Part shown: one piece after another, positions 15,787-24,465 of the stretch
How positions within the stretch are numbered: the stretch's first letter is position 1
How the letters are laid out: each line of letters starts with the position of its first letter
Assembly: GCA_928722015.1 (NCBI GenBank)
Contig: CAKMWI010000007.1
Coordinates: 186,001-250,000, forward strand
DNA length: 64,000 nt
Origin: Candidatus Gastranaerophilales bacterium
Lineage (GTDB): Bacteria > Cyanobacteriota > Vampirovibrionia > Gastranaerophilales > Gastranaerophilaceae
Reading direction: 5' to 3'
The notes under the pieces: model-generated
Database searches by the model: none
What the model saw: only the letters and a program-made list of their open reading frames with translations
Told to the model about the DNA's origin: nothing
Program-made: the position numbers and the translations under genes

Positions 15787-16863
15787 TTAATTCCGCGGTC
15801 GTTTATTTGATGTATTTTTCATTTTGTAAACGAACATTAGTATTTCTGCGACAGCTTTATATAATTCCGGAGGAATTGATTGATTTATATCAACCATTTT
15901 AAACAGTGCTCTTGCAACCGGAGGATTTTCAATAACAGGAACATTGTGTTCCTTTGCTATATCAATAATTTTTTTAGCAATAAGTTCTGTTCCTTTTGCA
16001 ATAAGCATTGGAGAATCCATTTCTTCAGCTACATATTTAAGAGCACATGCAACATGTGTTGGATTTGTTACAACAAAATCTGCGGTAGGTACTGCGTCCA
16101 TTGCCCCTTGTTGAAGCATTTGCATACGTCGTTGGCGTAATGCTGCTTTTACGTTTGGGTCTCCTTCAGAGTTTTTATATTCATCTTTAATTTCTTTGAA
16201 TGACATTTTTTGGTCTTTTAAAAATTTCCATTTTGTAACACCATAATCAGCTGCTGCTATAATTAAGAATGCAATACAAGCTTTAAAAATAAACTCGGTT
16301 ATTATTTTCCCGAATTCGACCATAACTGCAAAATTGTTATCGACGGAAGCAAGCATGAGAATTGATTCTATATGGTCTTTATAAACCATCCATCCTATGT
16401 AGCCTAAAATTATTACTTTTACAATATTTTTGAATAATTCAAAAAGGGTTTTTATAGACATTATGTTTTTAAAATATTTAGTGGGGTTGAGTTTATCAAG
16501 TTTTGGCATAAGTGGGGCAACTGCAACGAGCGGACCTACTTGTATAAAGTCTGCCAGTACTGCAACAAGCCATGCAATTGCTAATATTGGACCAATGATT
16601 AATGCAGTTCCTTTAATTGCGATTGTTAAAACATACATATATCCTATTTTATCAACATGAGCATTTGGAATCTGTTCATATAAAAGGGTAAAAACTTGAA
16701 CTATCTGGTCCCATATAAATGGTGCTAATCCAAAAATAACAGAAAATAAAACAAGCAATGAAACAGCCGTTGAAAAGTCTTTAGACTTTACAACCTGTCC
16801 TTCTTTTCTGGCCTGTTCCAGCTTTCTGGGGGTGGCGTCAAACTGTTTGTCTTCATCACCCAT
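15787..16863 (-). CDS. flhB: flagellar-type export protein FlhB
   Basis: 358 residues, normal length. The start carries the family motif ATPRKLEQARKEGQVVKSKD, followed by four membrane segments (about 30-55, 85-110, 140-165, 180-205), then the cytoplasmic switch domain with EGDPNVKAALR and the self-cleavage site N267-P-T-H. FlhB/SctU sits in the inner-membrane export gate and switches substrate class. No other flagellar gene lies nearby except the sigma factor that follows. A non-flagellar type III role cannot be excluded from this gene alone. Confidence 0.95.
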   Translation of the reverse strand: MGDEDKQFDATPRKLEQARKEGQVVKSKDFSTAVSLLVLFSVIFGLAPFIWDQIVQVFTLLYEQIPNAHVDKIGYMYVLTIAIKGTALIIGPILAIAWLVAVLADFIQVGPLVAVAPLMPKLDKLNPTKYFKNIMSIKTLFELFKNIVKVIILGYIGWMVYKDHIESILMLASVDNNFAVMVEFGKIITEFIFKACIAFLIIAAADYGVTKWKFLKDQKMSFKEIKDEYKNSEGDPNVKAALRQRRMQMLQQGAMDAVPTADFVVTNPTHVACALKYVAEEMDSPMLIAKGTELIAKKIIDIAKEHNVPVIENPPVARALFKMVDINQSIPPELYKAVAEILMFVYKMKNTSNKRPRN

Positions 16864-16947
16864 ATTATATAATTAACCTTTCTGCGTTGGTATATGTTCA
16901 TAGATGAGACATATTAACCTTTGCGAAGTTCCTTTCTGTTTATCAAT

Positions 16948-16956
16948 ATTATAACA
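16948..16956 (-). promoter_or_regulatory. extended -10 promoter upstream of flhB
   Basis: Minus strand TGTTATAAT (TGn plus TATAAT), about 85 bp upstream of the flhB ATG, with no clear -35. The leader contains two similar AAAGGTTAAT stretches. One precedes a 4-codon mini-ORF (MSHL); the other is the weak SD of flhB. Confidence 0.4.
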
Positions 16957-17020
16957 TGGATAATAATTATATTTTTAACAGATTCAATCTTTTATGATTG
17001 TTTTGTATTTCTGGTCTGAT

Positions 17021-17659
17021 TTATTTATTTTCTGTGATATTTTCTTCGTCAGTCTCTTCCAAAGTCTTTTCTTGAGAGTTTATTATTTCTGTTTTTTCTT
17101 TTAAAGATTTTTCGGTATTATTTTTTTCTGAATGCCCTAAACAGGCGTCCTTTATTGCTTTTTCTTTTTCTGTTGCTTTATTCAAATTATCTAAAGCAAT
17201 ATCTTGAGCTTCTTTGTCTCCTGTTTTTATAGCCATTTGTAGTTCTTTTTTTGCTTTTGTTTGAGCCTTTAATACTTTAGATTGAGCATCTAGTATTTCA
17301 GTTTTTGTCATCATTTTTTTCTGCCATCCTTCTGTATAATCAAACCAGAAGTATCCGGCAACTGCAGATATAATACCGGTTAAAAATCCCCATTTGATGT
17401 TTGATTTAAAAATTTTTCCAACATTTTTAATTATATCTTCTTTTGGCAATTCTCCAATTCTTTTTAAAGCAATATTTGTTCTTATAACATTCATAATTGC
17501 ATAACCTGTAAGTCCACCGGCTATGAAATCTCCAGTTACGCAGGTTGTTTTATATTGTCTCCTTGATACAGATTCAATTCTGTTATTAGGGAAGTCATCG
17601 CTGTTTTTTATTTGAGTTTTAGTAAAATCTGCTTTGAATGAAATTGTTTGAATATTCAC
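17021..17659 (-). CDS. small membrane protein with N-terminal ISFKADF motif
   Basis: 212 residues, start GTG (17659) behind AAGGAG. The first residues are MNIQTISFKADF, one of the recurrent F-motif N termini in this window. Two hydrophobic segments (about 42-62 and 92-110) are followed by a Lys/Glu-rich coiled-coil tail of about 100 residues. Functional class is unknown. It stands alone between flhB and deoC. Confidence 0.6.
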   Translation of the reverse strand: MNIQTISFKADFTKTQIKNSDDFPNNRIESVSRRQYKTTCVTGDFIAGGLTGYAIMNVIRTNIALKRIGELPKEDIIKNVGKIFKSNIKWGFLTGIISAVAGYFWFDYTEGWQKKMMTKTEILDAQSKVLKAQTKAKKELQMAIKTGDKEAQDIALDNLNKATEKEKAIKDACLGHSEKNNTEKSLKEKTEIINSQEKTLEETDEENITENK

Positions 17660-17725
17660 TTGTAGGCATCTCCTTTTTTATACTAAATACCAACAAAAAA
17701 TAATTTGTTGGTATTTATAGTTTTA

Positions 17726-18376
17726 TTAAGAAACTATTTTTATTCCGCTGCTGGTCCCCAATCTTACCGCACCTGCTTTTATCATTTGGGTTGCTGTTTC
17801 TTTATCTCTTATTCCTCCAGATGCTTTTACCTGTAATCCAAAAGGAGATACTGTTTTATACATCAATTCCACATTTTCGGTTTTTGCCCCTACACCATTT
17901 TTTACAAATCCTGTTGATGTTTTTACAAAATCAGCTCCGCCTTTTACGCAGCATTCGCATGCATATACAATTTCATCTTTGGTCAGTAAATCTGTTTCTA
18001 ATATAACTTTAAGGTTATGGCCCCCACAAGCTGCTTTGACTAATTTAATTTCGTCGATAATAAAATCAGTTTCTTGATCTTTTATTTTGGTTACATTTAT
18101 AACCATATCAATTTCATCGGCACCATCTTTAATTGCTTGTATAGTTTCAAAAATTTTAGTTTCTGTCGTATTAGCTCCAAGAGGGAAACCTATAACCGTA
18201 ACTATTTTTACATCAGTATCTTTTAAATATTCTTTGGCAGATTTTACATAGCAAGGGTTGATGCATACTCCTAAAAATTTATTTTCTTTAGCTTCTGTAA
18301 ACAATTTTATTAAATCATTTTTTGTTGCATCTTGTTTTAGCATAGTATGTTCAATATATTGATTTAAAGTTTTCAT
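17726..18376 (-). CDS. deoC: deoxyribose-phosphate aldolase
   Basis: 216 residues, typical length. The TIM barrel carries the Schiff-base Lys in GGADFVKTSTGF, a second conserved Lys in VKASGGIRD, and the acidic GADEIDMVINV strand. It interconverts deoxyribose 5-phosphate with acetaldehyde plus glyceraldehyde 3-phosphate in deoxynucleoside catabolism. Acetaldehyde could feed AdhE, encoded elsewhere in the window. It lies 19 bp after metF and is probably co-transcribed. Confidence 0.95.
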   Translation of the reverse strand: MKTLNQYIEHTMLKQDATKNDLIKLFTEAKENKFLGVCINPCYVKSAKEYLKDTDVKIVTVIGFPLGANTTETKIFETIQAIKDGADEIDMVINVTKIKDQETDFIIDEIKLVKAACGGHNLKVILETDLLTKDEIVYACECCVKGGADFVKTSTGFVKNGVGAKTENVELMYKTVSPFGLQVKASGGIRDKETATQMIKAGAVRLGTSSGIKIVS

Positions 18377-18395
18377 AATTATCTCTCCTCTATAA

Positions 18396-19265
18396 CTATA
18401 AAATATTATCTAAAATTTCAGAAACCATATCTGAGTGATTTAATGTGAAAAAATGTAATGCTTCAGTTCCCGCATCAATCAAGTCATGACATTGTGATAT
18501 AGCAAATTCGGTTCCTATTTTTTTTACATCATTTGGAAATTTTTCAAGTTGCGTAATTAAATTTTTAGGTATTTCAACGTTTGCCATAGAAATCATTTTT
18601 TCAATTTGTTTTAGATTCCTTATAGGCATAATGCCGGGAATTATCGGGGTTTCAATTCCTGCTTTTTTAACCTGCTCTATGTAATTATAAAATTTTTCAT
18701 TATTAAAAAATAATTGGGTAAAAATTGTGCATGCCCCTGCATCAATTTTCTTTTTTAAGTTTGCTATATCAGCTTTCAAGTTTGGAGACTCGATATGACC
18801 TTCAGGGTAACCTGCCACTCCTATTGATAATGTGGTTTTTTCATGTATGAATTCAACAAGTTCATTTGCATGTTCAAAGTCAAACGTGCACGGATTTATA
18901 CCATTAGGAATATCACCGCGTAAAGCTAAGATATTTTCAATACCCAAATTTTCTATTGCAGTGAGATGTTCTTCAATTTTTTGTCTGGAAGAACATACGC
19001 ATGTAAAATGTGGCATTAAATTAAGTTCTAAATCTATAATGGCTTGTAAAATGTCTGTAGAAAAACTTTTCGATGTTCCATTTGCTCCATAGGTTAAAGA
19101 AACAAGAGCAGGATTATATTTTTTTAATATTCTTAGCTCTTCAAATAAATTAGAAATGTCATTGTTTTTTGGTGGAAAAACTTCAAATGAAATTTTTATC
19201 CTTTTTTGATAACAATTTTTTGGAGATGCAGTTTTTTGTTGACAATATATTTCATTCAATTCCAT
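18396..19265 (-). CDS. metF: methylenetetrahydrofolate reductase
   Basis: 289 residues from the ATG at 19265; the frame extends 9 codons further, but a TATAAT lies between. Family marks are ISFEVFPPKN, LVSLTYGANG, ALRGDIPNG, SIGVAGYPEGH, FTQLFFNN and PGIMPI. It is a flavoprotein that reduces 5,10-methylene-THF to 5-methyl-THF for methionine synthesis. With TATAAT ending exactly 6 nt before ATG and no SD, it is probably leaderless. deoC follows. Confidence 0.93.
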   Translation of the reverse strand: MELNEIYCQQKTASPKNCYQKRIKISFEVFPPKNNDISNLFEELRILKKYNPALVSLTYGANGTSKSFSTDILQAIIDLELNLMPHFTCVCSSRQKIEEHLTAIENLGIENILALRGDIPNGINPCTFDFEHANELVEFIHEKTTLSIGVAGYPEGHIESPNLKADIANLKKKIDAGACTIFTQLFFNNEKFYNYIEQVKKAGIETPIIPGIMPIRNLKQIEKMISMANVEIPKNLITQLEKFPNDVKKIGTEFAISQCHDLIDAGTEALHFFTLNHSDMVSEILDNIL

Positions 19266-19271
19266 AGTTAA

Positions 19272-19280
19272 ATTATACCA
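19272..19280 (-). promoter_or_regulatory. extended -10 of metF, leaderless arrangement
   Basis: Minus strand TGG-TATAAT, then TTAACT, then ATG: the -10 ends 6 nt before the start codon, placing the transcript start at or next to the A of ATG. There is no -35 match. Confidence 0.6.
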
Positions 19281-19359
19281 TAGATTGAACAATTCGGAGG
19301 TATTTCTTTTTATTCTAATATGCTTTTTATGGTCTTTTTATATATAATTTAATTTGTAT

Positions 19360-20292
19360 ATGAAAGTTGCATTATTAAGACAAATAAGAATAGAGCGTTA
19401 TATATTTGCTATTATAATGGCATTTGTTATGATTGTTATTGCTGAACTCAGTGGTGAAAAGGAAATTATTTTTCCGGAAATTTGTGCATTAACCATTGGG
19501 GCTTGGATATCAGAACGGCAGCCTTGGAATTGTAATAAAAGAAAAATGTTTTTTCTTGTTTCAGTTTCTTCTCTTTTTGGAATGCTTACTGCAAAGTATC
19601 TGGGAAATTTCCCGCTAATAATTCAGGTTTGCTCTTGTTTTGCTTTTACCGGAATAGTTCTTTATTTTACCAGAACAACTTTGATTCCAATTATATCGGC
19701 TTGTATTTTACCTGTTTATCTAGGAACAAAAACTTGGATATATCCTATATCTGTAACAATTATGGTGTTGATTATAATTACTGCTCAATGGATTATGGAA
19801 AAATATCATTTGAAACCTAAAAATAATTATATCCCTTGTGATTTTGATTGGAGGGAACAAGTTATAAAATGGTTAAAGTTATTAATAGTATTTTCGCTAT
19901 TGGCTCTGATTCCTTTTCAAAATCATCAGATTTATTTTTTAGCACCACCATTAATTGTAACCTTTACGGAGTTTGCAAATTCGAAAAGTCCATTGCGTTC
20001 AAAGCCGTTTCATATAATAGGGTTGTTGACTTTAGCTGCAACAACCGGGTGTATGTTGCGTGAATTTTTGAATTTATATATGCATTTGCCGTTGACTGTT
20101 TGTGCGGTTTGTTCTTGTTGTGTCTTATTTTTTACTTTTGATAAAGTAAAAACATTATTTCCTCCTGCCGGGGCAATTTTACTCATTCCGCTAATATTAC
20201 CTGAAAAAGTTCTTACAATTTTGCCATTAGAAGTTTGTATTGGCGCAACAGTTTTAATTTTTGTAGCTAAAGTTTTTTTTAGAGATAATTAA
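19360..20292 (+). CDS. polytopic membrane protein, HPP-like
   Basis: 310 residues from ATG 19360; TTG 19354 is the alternative. Eight to ten hydrophobic segments arranged as two similar halves are visible. The conserved loops PPLIVTFTEFANSKSPLRSK and FPPAGAILLIPL resemble the HPP transmembrane family. The substrate is unknown. It has no SD; a TATAAT (19343-19348) lies 11 nt before ATG, so the 5' leader is at most a few bases. It is divergent from metF. Confidence 0.6.
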   Translation: MKVALLRQIRIERYIFAIIMAFVMIVIAELSGEKEIIFPEICALTIGAWISERQPWNCNKRKMFFLVSVSSLFGMLTAKYLGNFPLIIQVCSCFAFTGIVLYFTRTTLIPIISACILPVYLGTKTWIYPISVTIMVLIIITAQWIMEKYHLKPKNNYIPCDFDWREQVIKWLKLLIVFSLLALIPFQNHQIYFLAPPLIVTFTEFANSKSPLRSKPFHIIGLLTLAATTGCMLREFLNLYMHLPLTVCAVCSCCVLFFTFDKVKTLFPPAGAILLIPLILPEKVLTILPLEVCIGATVLIFVAKVFFRDN

Positions 20293-20405
20293 ACCAAACT
20301 TGTTTATATCTAGGTAATATAGTGATATATATTTATAAATTATAAAAATAGTAAGTTTTATTATTAAAATGGTATTATACTTTTTTGAAAGTTGCTTAAA
20401 CTAAC

Positions 20406-21116
20406 TTAGAATCTTCGTACATAATAGTTAGAATCGTTTTTTAGATCTTCTTTTACTTTTATTAAGTCTTTATCTATATAATTTTTTGTCAATATTTTAG
20501 CAACTTTTTCTCTAATAGTGTATTCAGGAATACTTTTTGACCGCAGAATAATCTGTTTAAGTGCATAAAAATCGATTTTTTCTTTAAATTCATAAATTGT
20601 TTCCAAGCACCAGTATAGTTTAAAAACTTCTTTGTTAATCTTATATTTACCTTCTTGGAAATCAAATTGTTCTATTTTATTCAAAAGTTTATTTGTCATA
20701 TCAATAAGTTTTGTGCAAAAAACAGAACAAAACTTATCATTATTTTTCAAATTTGAGATTGCAGAAATAACATTACGGCATATATTAGCATTGATATCAA
20801 TTATACCTTCCGAAAAAATATTGTAATTTTTATCTGCATTAAAAAATTTTATCAGTTCAGGATTTGCCATAAATTCATTTAAGCGCATTGATATTACTTC
20901 TCGAATTTTTCCATCCTGTCCCGTGAGGTTTGATAGAAGAATTTCTGCATCATCATAATCTGTTATTGTGTCTAATTTTAAAGCTGCAATGTGTTTTTCT
21001 ACAATATTTCCGTTTTTTAAAAGCTCTAATAATTCTTTATGGGAATGATTAGTTTCATAAAGATTCAACGCTTGTGTAAAATTTTTATCCAAAGTTCCAT
21101 AGTAATTATTATTCAA
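20406..21116 (-). CDS. HEAT-like alpha-helical repeat protein
   Basis: 236 residues, start TTG behind GAGGAAT. Paired helices resembling degenerate HEAT repeats run through the protein (HIAALKLDTITDYDDAEILL, IREVISMRLNEF, NICRNVISAISNL), ending with DSNYYVRRF. It has no signal or membrane segment, so it is a cytoplasmic scaffold or adaptor. A second HEAT protein is encoded at 21418-22095 on the same strand. The target is unknown. Confidence 0.6.
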   Translation of the reverse strand: MNNNYYGTLDKNFTQALNLYETNHSHKELLELLKNGNIVEKHIAALKLDTITDYDDAEILLSNLTGQDGKIREVISMRLNEFMANPELIKFFNADKNYNIFSEGIIDINANICRNVISAISNLKNNDKFCSVFCTKLIDMTNKLLNKIEQFDFQEGKYKINKEVFKLYWCLETIYEFKEKIDFYALKQIILRSKSIPEYTIREKVAKILTKNYIDKDLIKVKEDLKNDSNYYVRRF

Positions 21117-21244
21117 ATTTTATTCCTCAACGAGCCTGCACATTAAATATAACATAAAGTACAATGAATTTTTAGTGTTAAATCGTTTAAATGTATGATA
21201 TATGTACTAACTGTTCGGATATAATGATAATTAGGAGAAATATT

Positions 21245-21421
21245 ATGGGTAATATTATATCATTTTTTCAGGAAATTTTTATGCTAAAAGAAGATAATAG
21301 TACAAAAATAGGTTTATCTGATTTTAGAGAATCCGCAACACCGGTAGAAAAACCTGCAAAAAAAAACAAGCCGCCAAAAGAATTAAAATTATCAGAACTG
21401 ATGAGAAAAGGTAGTTACTAA
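21245..21421 (+). CDS. small protein (58 aa)
   Basis: Starts at ATG 21245 behind AGGAGA; the upstream extension to 21191 has no SD. It has an amphipathic start (MGNIISFFQEIFML), a Pro/Lys-rich middle, and the end LKLSELMRKGSY. It overlaps the stop of the convergent HEAT gene by 4 bp. The strong SD supports expression; no family is recognised. Confidence 0.6.
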   Translation: MGNIISFFQEIFMLKEDNSTKIGLSDFRESATPVEKPAKKNKPPKELKLSELMRKGSY

Positions 21422-22095
21422 GTTTTTTTATTTTTCTGATGTTGTTGATATATAGCAGCTAATGCCATTAAAGCATTTGCTTGAACAATAGGATTCACGT
21501 CATCACAATTTTTGACCAGCGGATGAATAAAATTTTCCAAATCAATATTTATATCTTCCTTAAGGTTTATAATACATGTAATTGCAGAATTTCGTGTAAT
21601 CCAATTTTCGGATTGTAAAGAATCAATTATTCTTTGCTGCAAAATTTTTCCGTATCTACAGATTCCTGAGATTGCATTTTTTCTTATTGTATCGTTTTCT
21701 TCTCCGATTTTTTTAAATAGTATGTCGAAAGTTTCTTCTGTTGGAAATTCTGCAATTGCAATTATTGCTGCTGCACAAATACTTGAATTTGAGGAGTCGG
21801 TTTTCTTTTTGATTGTATTAAATATAAATTTGTCAGTTTCATTTGATGCTGGCATTATTTGTTCTATAACTTTAGATGGAGTTTCCTTTTTCCCGTCCGG
21901 AAGAATATATGAAAATCCAGCACGTAATATGGCTTCTTTTGCCTCCTCAATTGTATTAAATATTAAGGAGTCCGAGCCTAATGGATGTGGAATTTTTTGA
22001 ACAACAGATTTGTTCTTATTTTTGAGTGTAATTGCATTAACTATAAAATGTGTTGTTCCATCTTTTTCTTCTTTTTTTATTGCGACATATTGCAT
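21418..22095 (-). CDS. HEAT-repeat protein, last gene of an envelope operon
   Basis: 225 residues. The N-terminal about 85 residues form a small mixed domain (HFIVNAITLKNKNKSV, EEAKEAILRAGF). The rest is HEAT-like repeats (ICAAAIIAIAEF, IRKNAISGICRYG, ITRNSAITCIINL, VQANALMALAAIY). It starts 2 bp after the secreted-protein gene upstream, so it belongs to the four-gene operon 23734-21418. It is cytoplasmic by sequence, unlike its operon partners. Confidence 0.65.
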   Translation of the reverse strand: MQYVAIKKEEKDGTTHFIVNAITLKNKNKSVVQKIPHPLGSDSLIFNTIEEAKEAILRAGFSYILPDGKKETPSKVIEQIMPASNETDKFIFNTIKKKTDSSNSSICAAAIIAIAEFPTEETFDILFKKIGEENDTIRKNAISGICRYGKILQQRIIDSLQSENWITRNSAITCIINLKEDINIDLENFIHPLVKNCDDVNPIVQANALMALAAIYQQHQKNKKT

Positions 22096-22097
22096 AT

Positions 22098-22703
22098 TTA
22101 TATCCCTTCATAAAAAATACTTTTATCTATTTGTGCAAAAAATTCTTGGTAAACTTCAGGTGTATATAATCTTATAACTTTTATCGGTGCGGCTTTTACA
22201 AAAGAATAACCGTCAGCATTTTGCAGAATTTTTTCAACAAGTACAAATCTTACTTTTGTTTTATTTTTTCCGAATTTTTCTATATTAACATTAGAATCAA
22301 CCACGACTGTTTTGTCCTTGAGTTCATTTGATATTCTCATTGTTGGGTTGTACATTGTGAAGGCTGTTGTGCCATAAGAAAAAACGGTGTATGCTGTAGC
22401 TGCAGCTAAATATAGTGAATATCCTGCTATACGTGCTTTATTTATATGACGTTGTTTAAATGTTTTTCTTGCTCTAATATAGCCAAGCTCGGGTTCTATT
22501 TCTTGAATTATGAAACCGCTGTCTTGAAGAGTATTCACCGCTGCTTTCATAACTAGAATAGTATCTGGGGTATCAAAAAAACGCGTTTCCATTTCTCTGA
22601 GTTCCAGTTGAGATATTTTGCGAGATTTTTTTGCATACGATAAATTAGAACTTAGAGCTAAAAATATTATTGCTAATATCAAACTAAAGAATTTCTTCAT
22701 CAT
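22098..22703 (-). CDS. secreted protein, paralogue B of a tandem pair
   Basis: 201 residues. A Sec signal peptide (MMKKFFSLILAIIFLALSSNLSYA) is followed by LELREMETRFFDTPDTILVM and NTLQDSGFIIQEIEPELGYI. These lines match its neighbour (22700-23224) position by position (QLExRxxxTR, VMKAxxNxLQDxGFI, LGxI), so the two arose by tandem duplication. A hydrophobic insert near residues 95-115 is unique to this copy. It overlaps the upstream gene by 4 nt. Periplasmic or outer-membrane-associated, role unknown. Confidence 0.7.
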   Translation of the reverse strand: MMKKFFSLILAIIFLALSSNLSYAKKSRKISQLELREMETRFFDTPDTILVMKAAVNTLQDSGFIIQEIEPELGYIRARKTFKQRHINKARIAGYSLYLAAATAYTVFSYGTTAFTMYNPTMRISNELKDKTVVVDSNVNIEKFGKNKTKVRFVLVEKILQNADGYSFVKAAPIKVIRLYTPEVYQEFFAQIDKSIFYEGI

Positions 22704-23224
22704 ATTTTTTGTTTTTGTAGAAAAATTGCTTTATCCACTTTTGAGAAAAAGTCCTGATAATAAGTTTCATCATTAACATCATCAATAAACTGTGCGTTAC
22801 CATAGATATTTAATAGTTTACGCTTAAAATTTACCCTGACTCGCATACTTTTTCCATATTCTGTTACATTTGCAGTTGTTTCAATTGTTGCAACTTTGAC
22901 TCCATTCCAGTTGAGTCTGGATTTAGAAAGTCCAAATTCTTTAGATATATCAATATTTGGGTCGGATGTATCAAAATCCTTTACCCCATAAATAAACCCA
23001 AGTAAAGGATTTGCGTTGTATACAATAAAACCTTCATCTTGTAGGACATTTAGCATAGCTTTCATAACAAGAGCCTTATCAGAAGATTCGTATGTTCTGG
23101 TTTGGAATTGTCGTTTCTCAAGCTGTGTCATTGGAGTTATAATTGTTTCAGCCTGTCTTTTTTTTGCGTTTACAGGTAGAGCCAGACATAATATAAAAAG
23201 AATAAGTAATATTTTTTTTAGCAT
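22700..23224 (-). CDS. secreted protein, paralogue A of a tandem pair
   Basis: 174 residues with signal peptide MLKKILLILFILCLALPVNA, then the shared domain (QLEKRQFQTRTYES, LVMKAMLNVLQDEGFIVY, PLLGFIYG, ATIETTANVTEYGKS). The start follows AGGAGAAATAA, 9 bp after the BamE-like gene. The domain looks like a small alpha/beta lipoprotein-type fold found with outer-membrane machinery; this is inference from its neighbour. Confidence 0.7.
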   Translation of the reverse strand: MLKKILLILFILCLALPVNAKKRQAETIITPMTQLEKRQFQTRTYESSDKALVMKAMLNVLQDEGFIVYNANPLLGFIYGVKDFDTSDPNIDISKEFGLSKSRLNWNGVKVATIETTANVTEYGKSMRVRVNFKRKLLNIYGNAQFIDDVNDETYYQDFFSKVDKAIFLQKQKI

Positions 23225-23233
23225 TTATTTCTC

Positions 23234-23734
23234 CTAGAATGAGCTCATGTGATAAGAAAATGATGCTACATTATTATTTTCATCAAATTTAATTACTACA
23301 GTTAATGTTTTTTGGACTGATTGAACAGTACCTCCTTTTTTGTTATACCCTACATTAGCAAGACCGCCGCCAAATCCTCCTGAGCCAAATCCACCTCCAA
23401 GACCGCCAGCTCCGATTCCAAATCCTGAACTGTTATATGATGTGATTGAAGAAACTTTATCATAAATCCAAGTTTCTTTTCCATCTGCATCCTGGGTTAC
23501 AATATTTGGTGCTCCCAAAGCTGATGCTACATCGGCTTGTGAGGTGCCGACTTTAATATTTCTTTGGGCTGTACCAAGAGTCATTTGTTGTTCTTGAATA
23601 GGTGATATCATTTGTATCTGACATTTTTCGGGATGTTTTCTGCATTTTCTGCTGATTTTAGGAGTATCATTAATTGCAAAAGCCGGAGCTGTAATACTTA
23701 ATCCTAATAATAATGTCAGTATTTTTTTCATCAT
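23234..23734 (-). CDS. BamE/SmpA-like exported protein
   Basis: 166 residues from ATG 23734 behind AAGGGAAAT. A signal peptide (MMKKILTLLLGLSITAPAFA) is followed by a domain starting IKVGTSQADVASALGAPN, the BamE/OmlA pattern, and ETWIYDK. It differs by a glycine-rich loop (about 115-140) between strands and by a normal signal peptidase I site rather than a lipobox. In BamE proteins this fold helps outer-membrane protein assembly. First gene of the operon. Confidence 0.7.
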   Translation of the reverse strand: MMKKILTLLLGLSITAPAFAINDTPKISRKCRKHPEKCQIQMISPIQEQQMTLGTAQRNIKVGTSQADVASALGAPNIVTQDADGKETWIYDKVSSITSYNSSGFGIGAGGLGGGFGSGGFGGGLANVGYNKKGGTVQSVQKTLTVVIKFDENNNVASFSYHMSSF

Positions 23735-23817
23735 ATTTCCCTTTTCTTCCAACTACATTAAAAACTAACTGTTTTACAATATTATATCAAATTATTTAAA
23801 TTTTTAAAGCCCAAATG

Positions 23818-23846
23818 TTGTCATTTTATATTAGTATCATTAAGAT
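23818..23846 (+). promoter_or_regulatory. promoter with leaderless spacing
   Basis: TTGTCA (23818-23823), 17 bp, TAAGAT (23841-23846), 6 nt, ATG. There is no SD. Confidence 0.5.
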
Positions 23847-23852
23847 AATTCT

Positions 23853-24380
23853 ATGAAATATATGATATTTATTATTACATTTTTAATGTTAAATTTATCT
23901 GTTTCAGCTGAAGTGATTACAGGCGCAGTAGAGTATAGTGAGTCTTTGGCTCAACAGGAGATGATTGAAACTACGCCGGAATGTGTTGATTTGACATTGA
24001 TTAATAATAATTTGATTGATGCGAATAGAATTGCAAATTTTCTTAATATTCTAAAAGGCTCTACGGATTTGAAAGATAGAACTCTGGCTGCTTTTTCTGA
24101 CGGAAGTTATGGCGTAATATATAAAGATAATCCTAAATATGTCTGGTATTATAATAATAATGGAGCATTAATGCATTCCGAAGTCAAAACATCATTGAAT
24201 TATCCTTATAAAACATATAAATATACTCCAGCCGGTAAACTTGTAAATATGAGTTTGAGGGTTTCAAAATCGGAGAGTTATGTTTTTACCAATAATGGTG
24301 AATTAATTGCTCATTGGATTGGAAAAAATTGTTATGATAAAGATAAAAAGATAATAATGACGCGAAATGTTTTGGAATAA
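23853..24380 (+). CDS. secreted protein of unknown function
   Basis: 175 residues. It has a signal peptide (MKYMIFIITFLMLNLSVSA), a polar region with one Cys, and a beta-rich half with repeated short units (GSYGVIYKDNPKYVWYYNNNG, KYTPAGKLVNMSL, YVFTNNGELIAHWIGKNC) that resemble MORN/YD-like hairpins. It is divergent from the BamE-like operon. It was probably translated from a leaderless message, as no SD is present. No family name is offered. Confidence 0.65.
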   Translation: MKYMIFIITFLMLNLSVSAEVITGAVEYSESLAQQEMIETTPECVDLTLINNNLIDANRIANFLNILKGSTDLKDRTLAAFSDGSYGVIYKDNPKYVWYYNNNGALMHSEVKTSLNYPYKTYKYTPAGKLVNMSLRVSKSESYVFTNNGELIAHWIGKNCYDKDKKIIMTRNVLE

Positions 24381-24395
24381 TTCATCCAGTGAAAT

Positions 24396-24432
24396 AAAAA
24401 GCGTCAAAGAATTCAATTCTCTGACGCTTTTT
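24396..24432. terminator. bidirectional terminator between convergent genes
   Basis: AAAAAGCGTCA (24396-24406) pairs with 24422-24432, with a further AGAAT/ATTCT pair in the loop. It serves the secreted protein gene and groEL. Confidence 0.92.
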
Positions 24433-24465
24433 ATAAATATTGCAAAGGTTGATATAATTTTAAAA

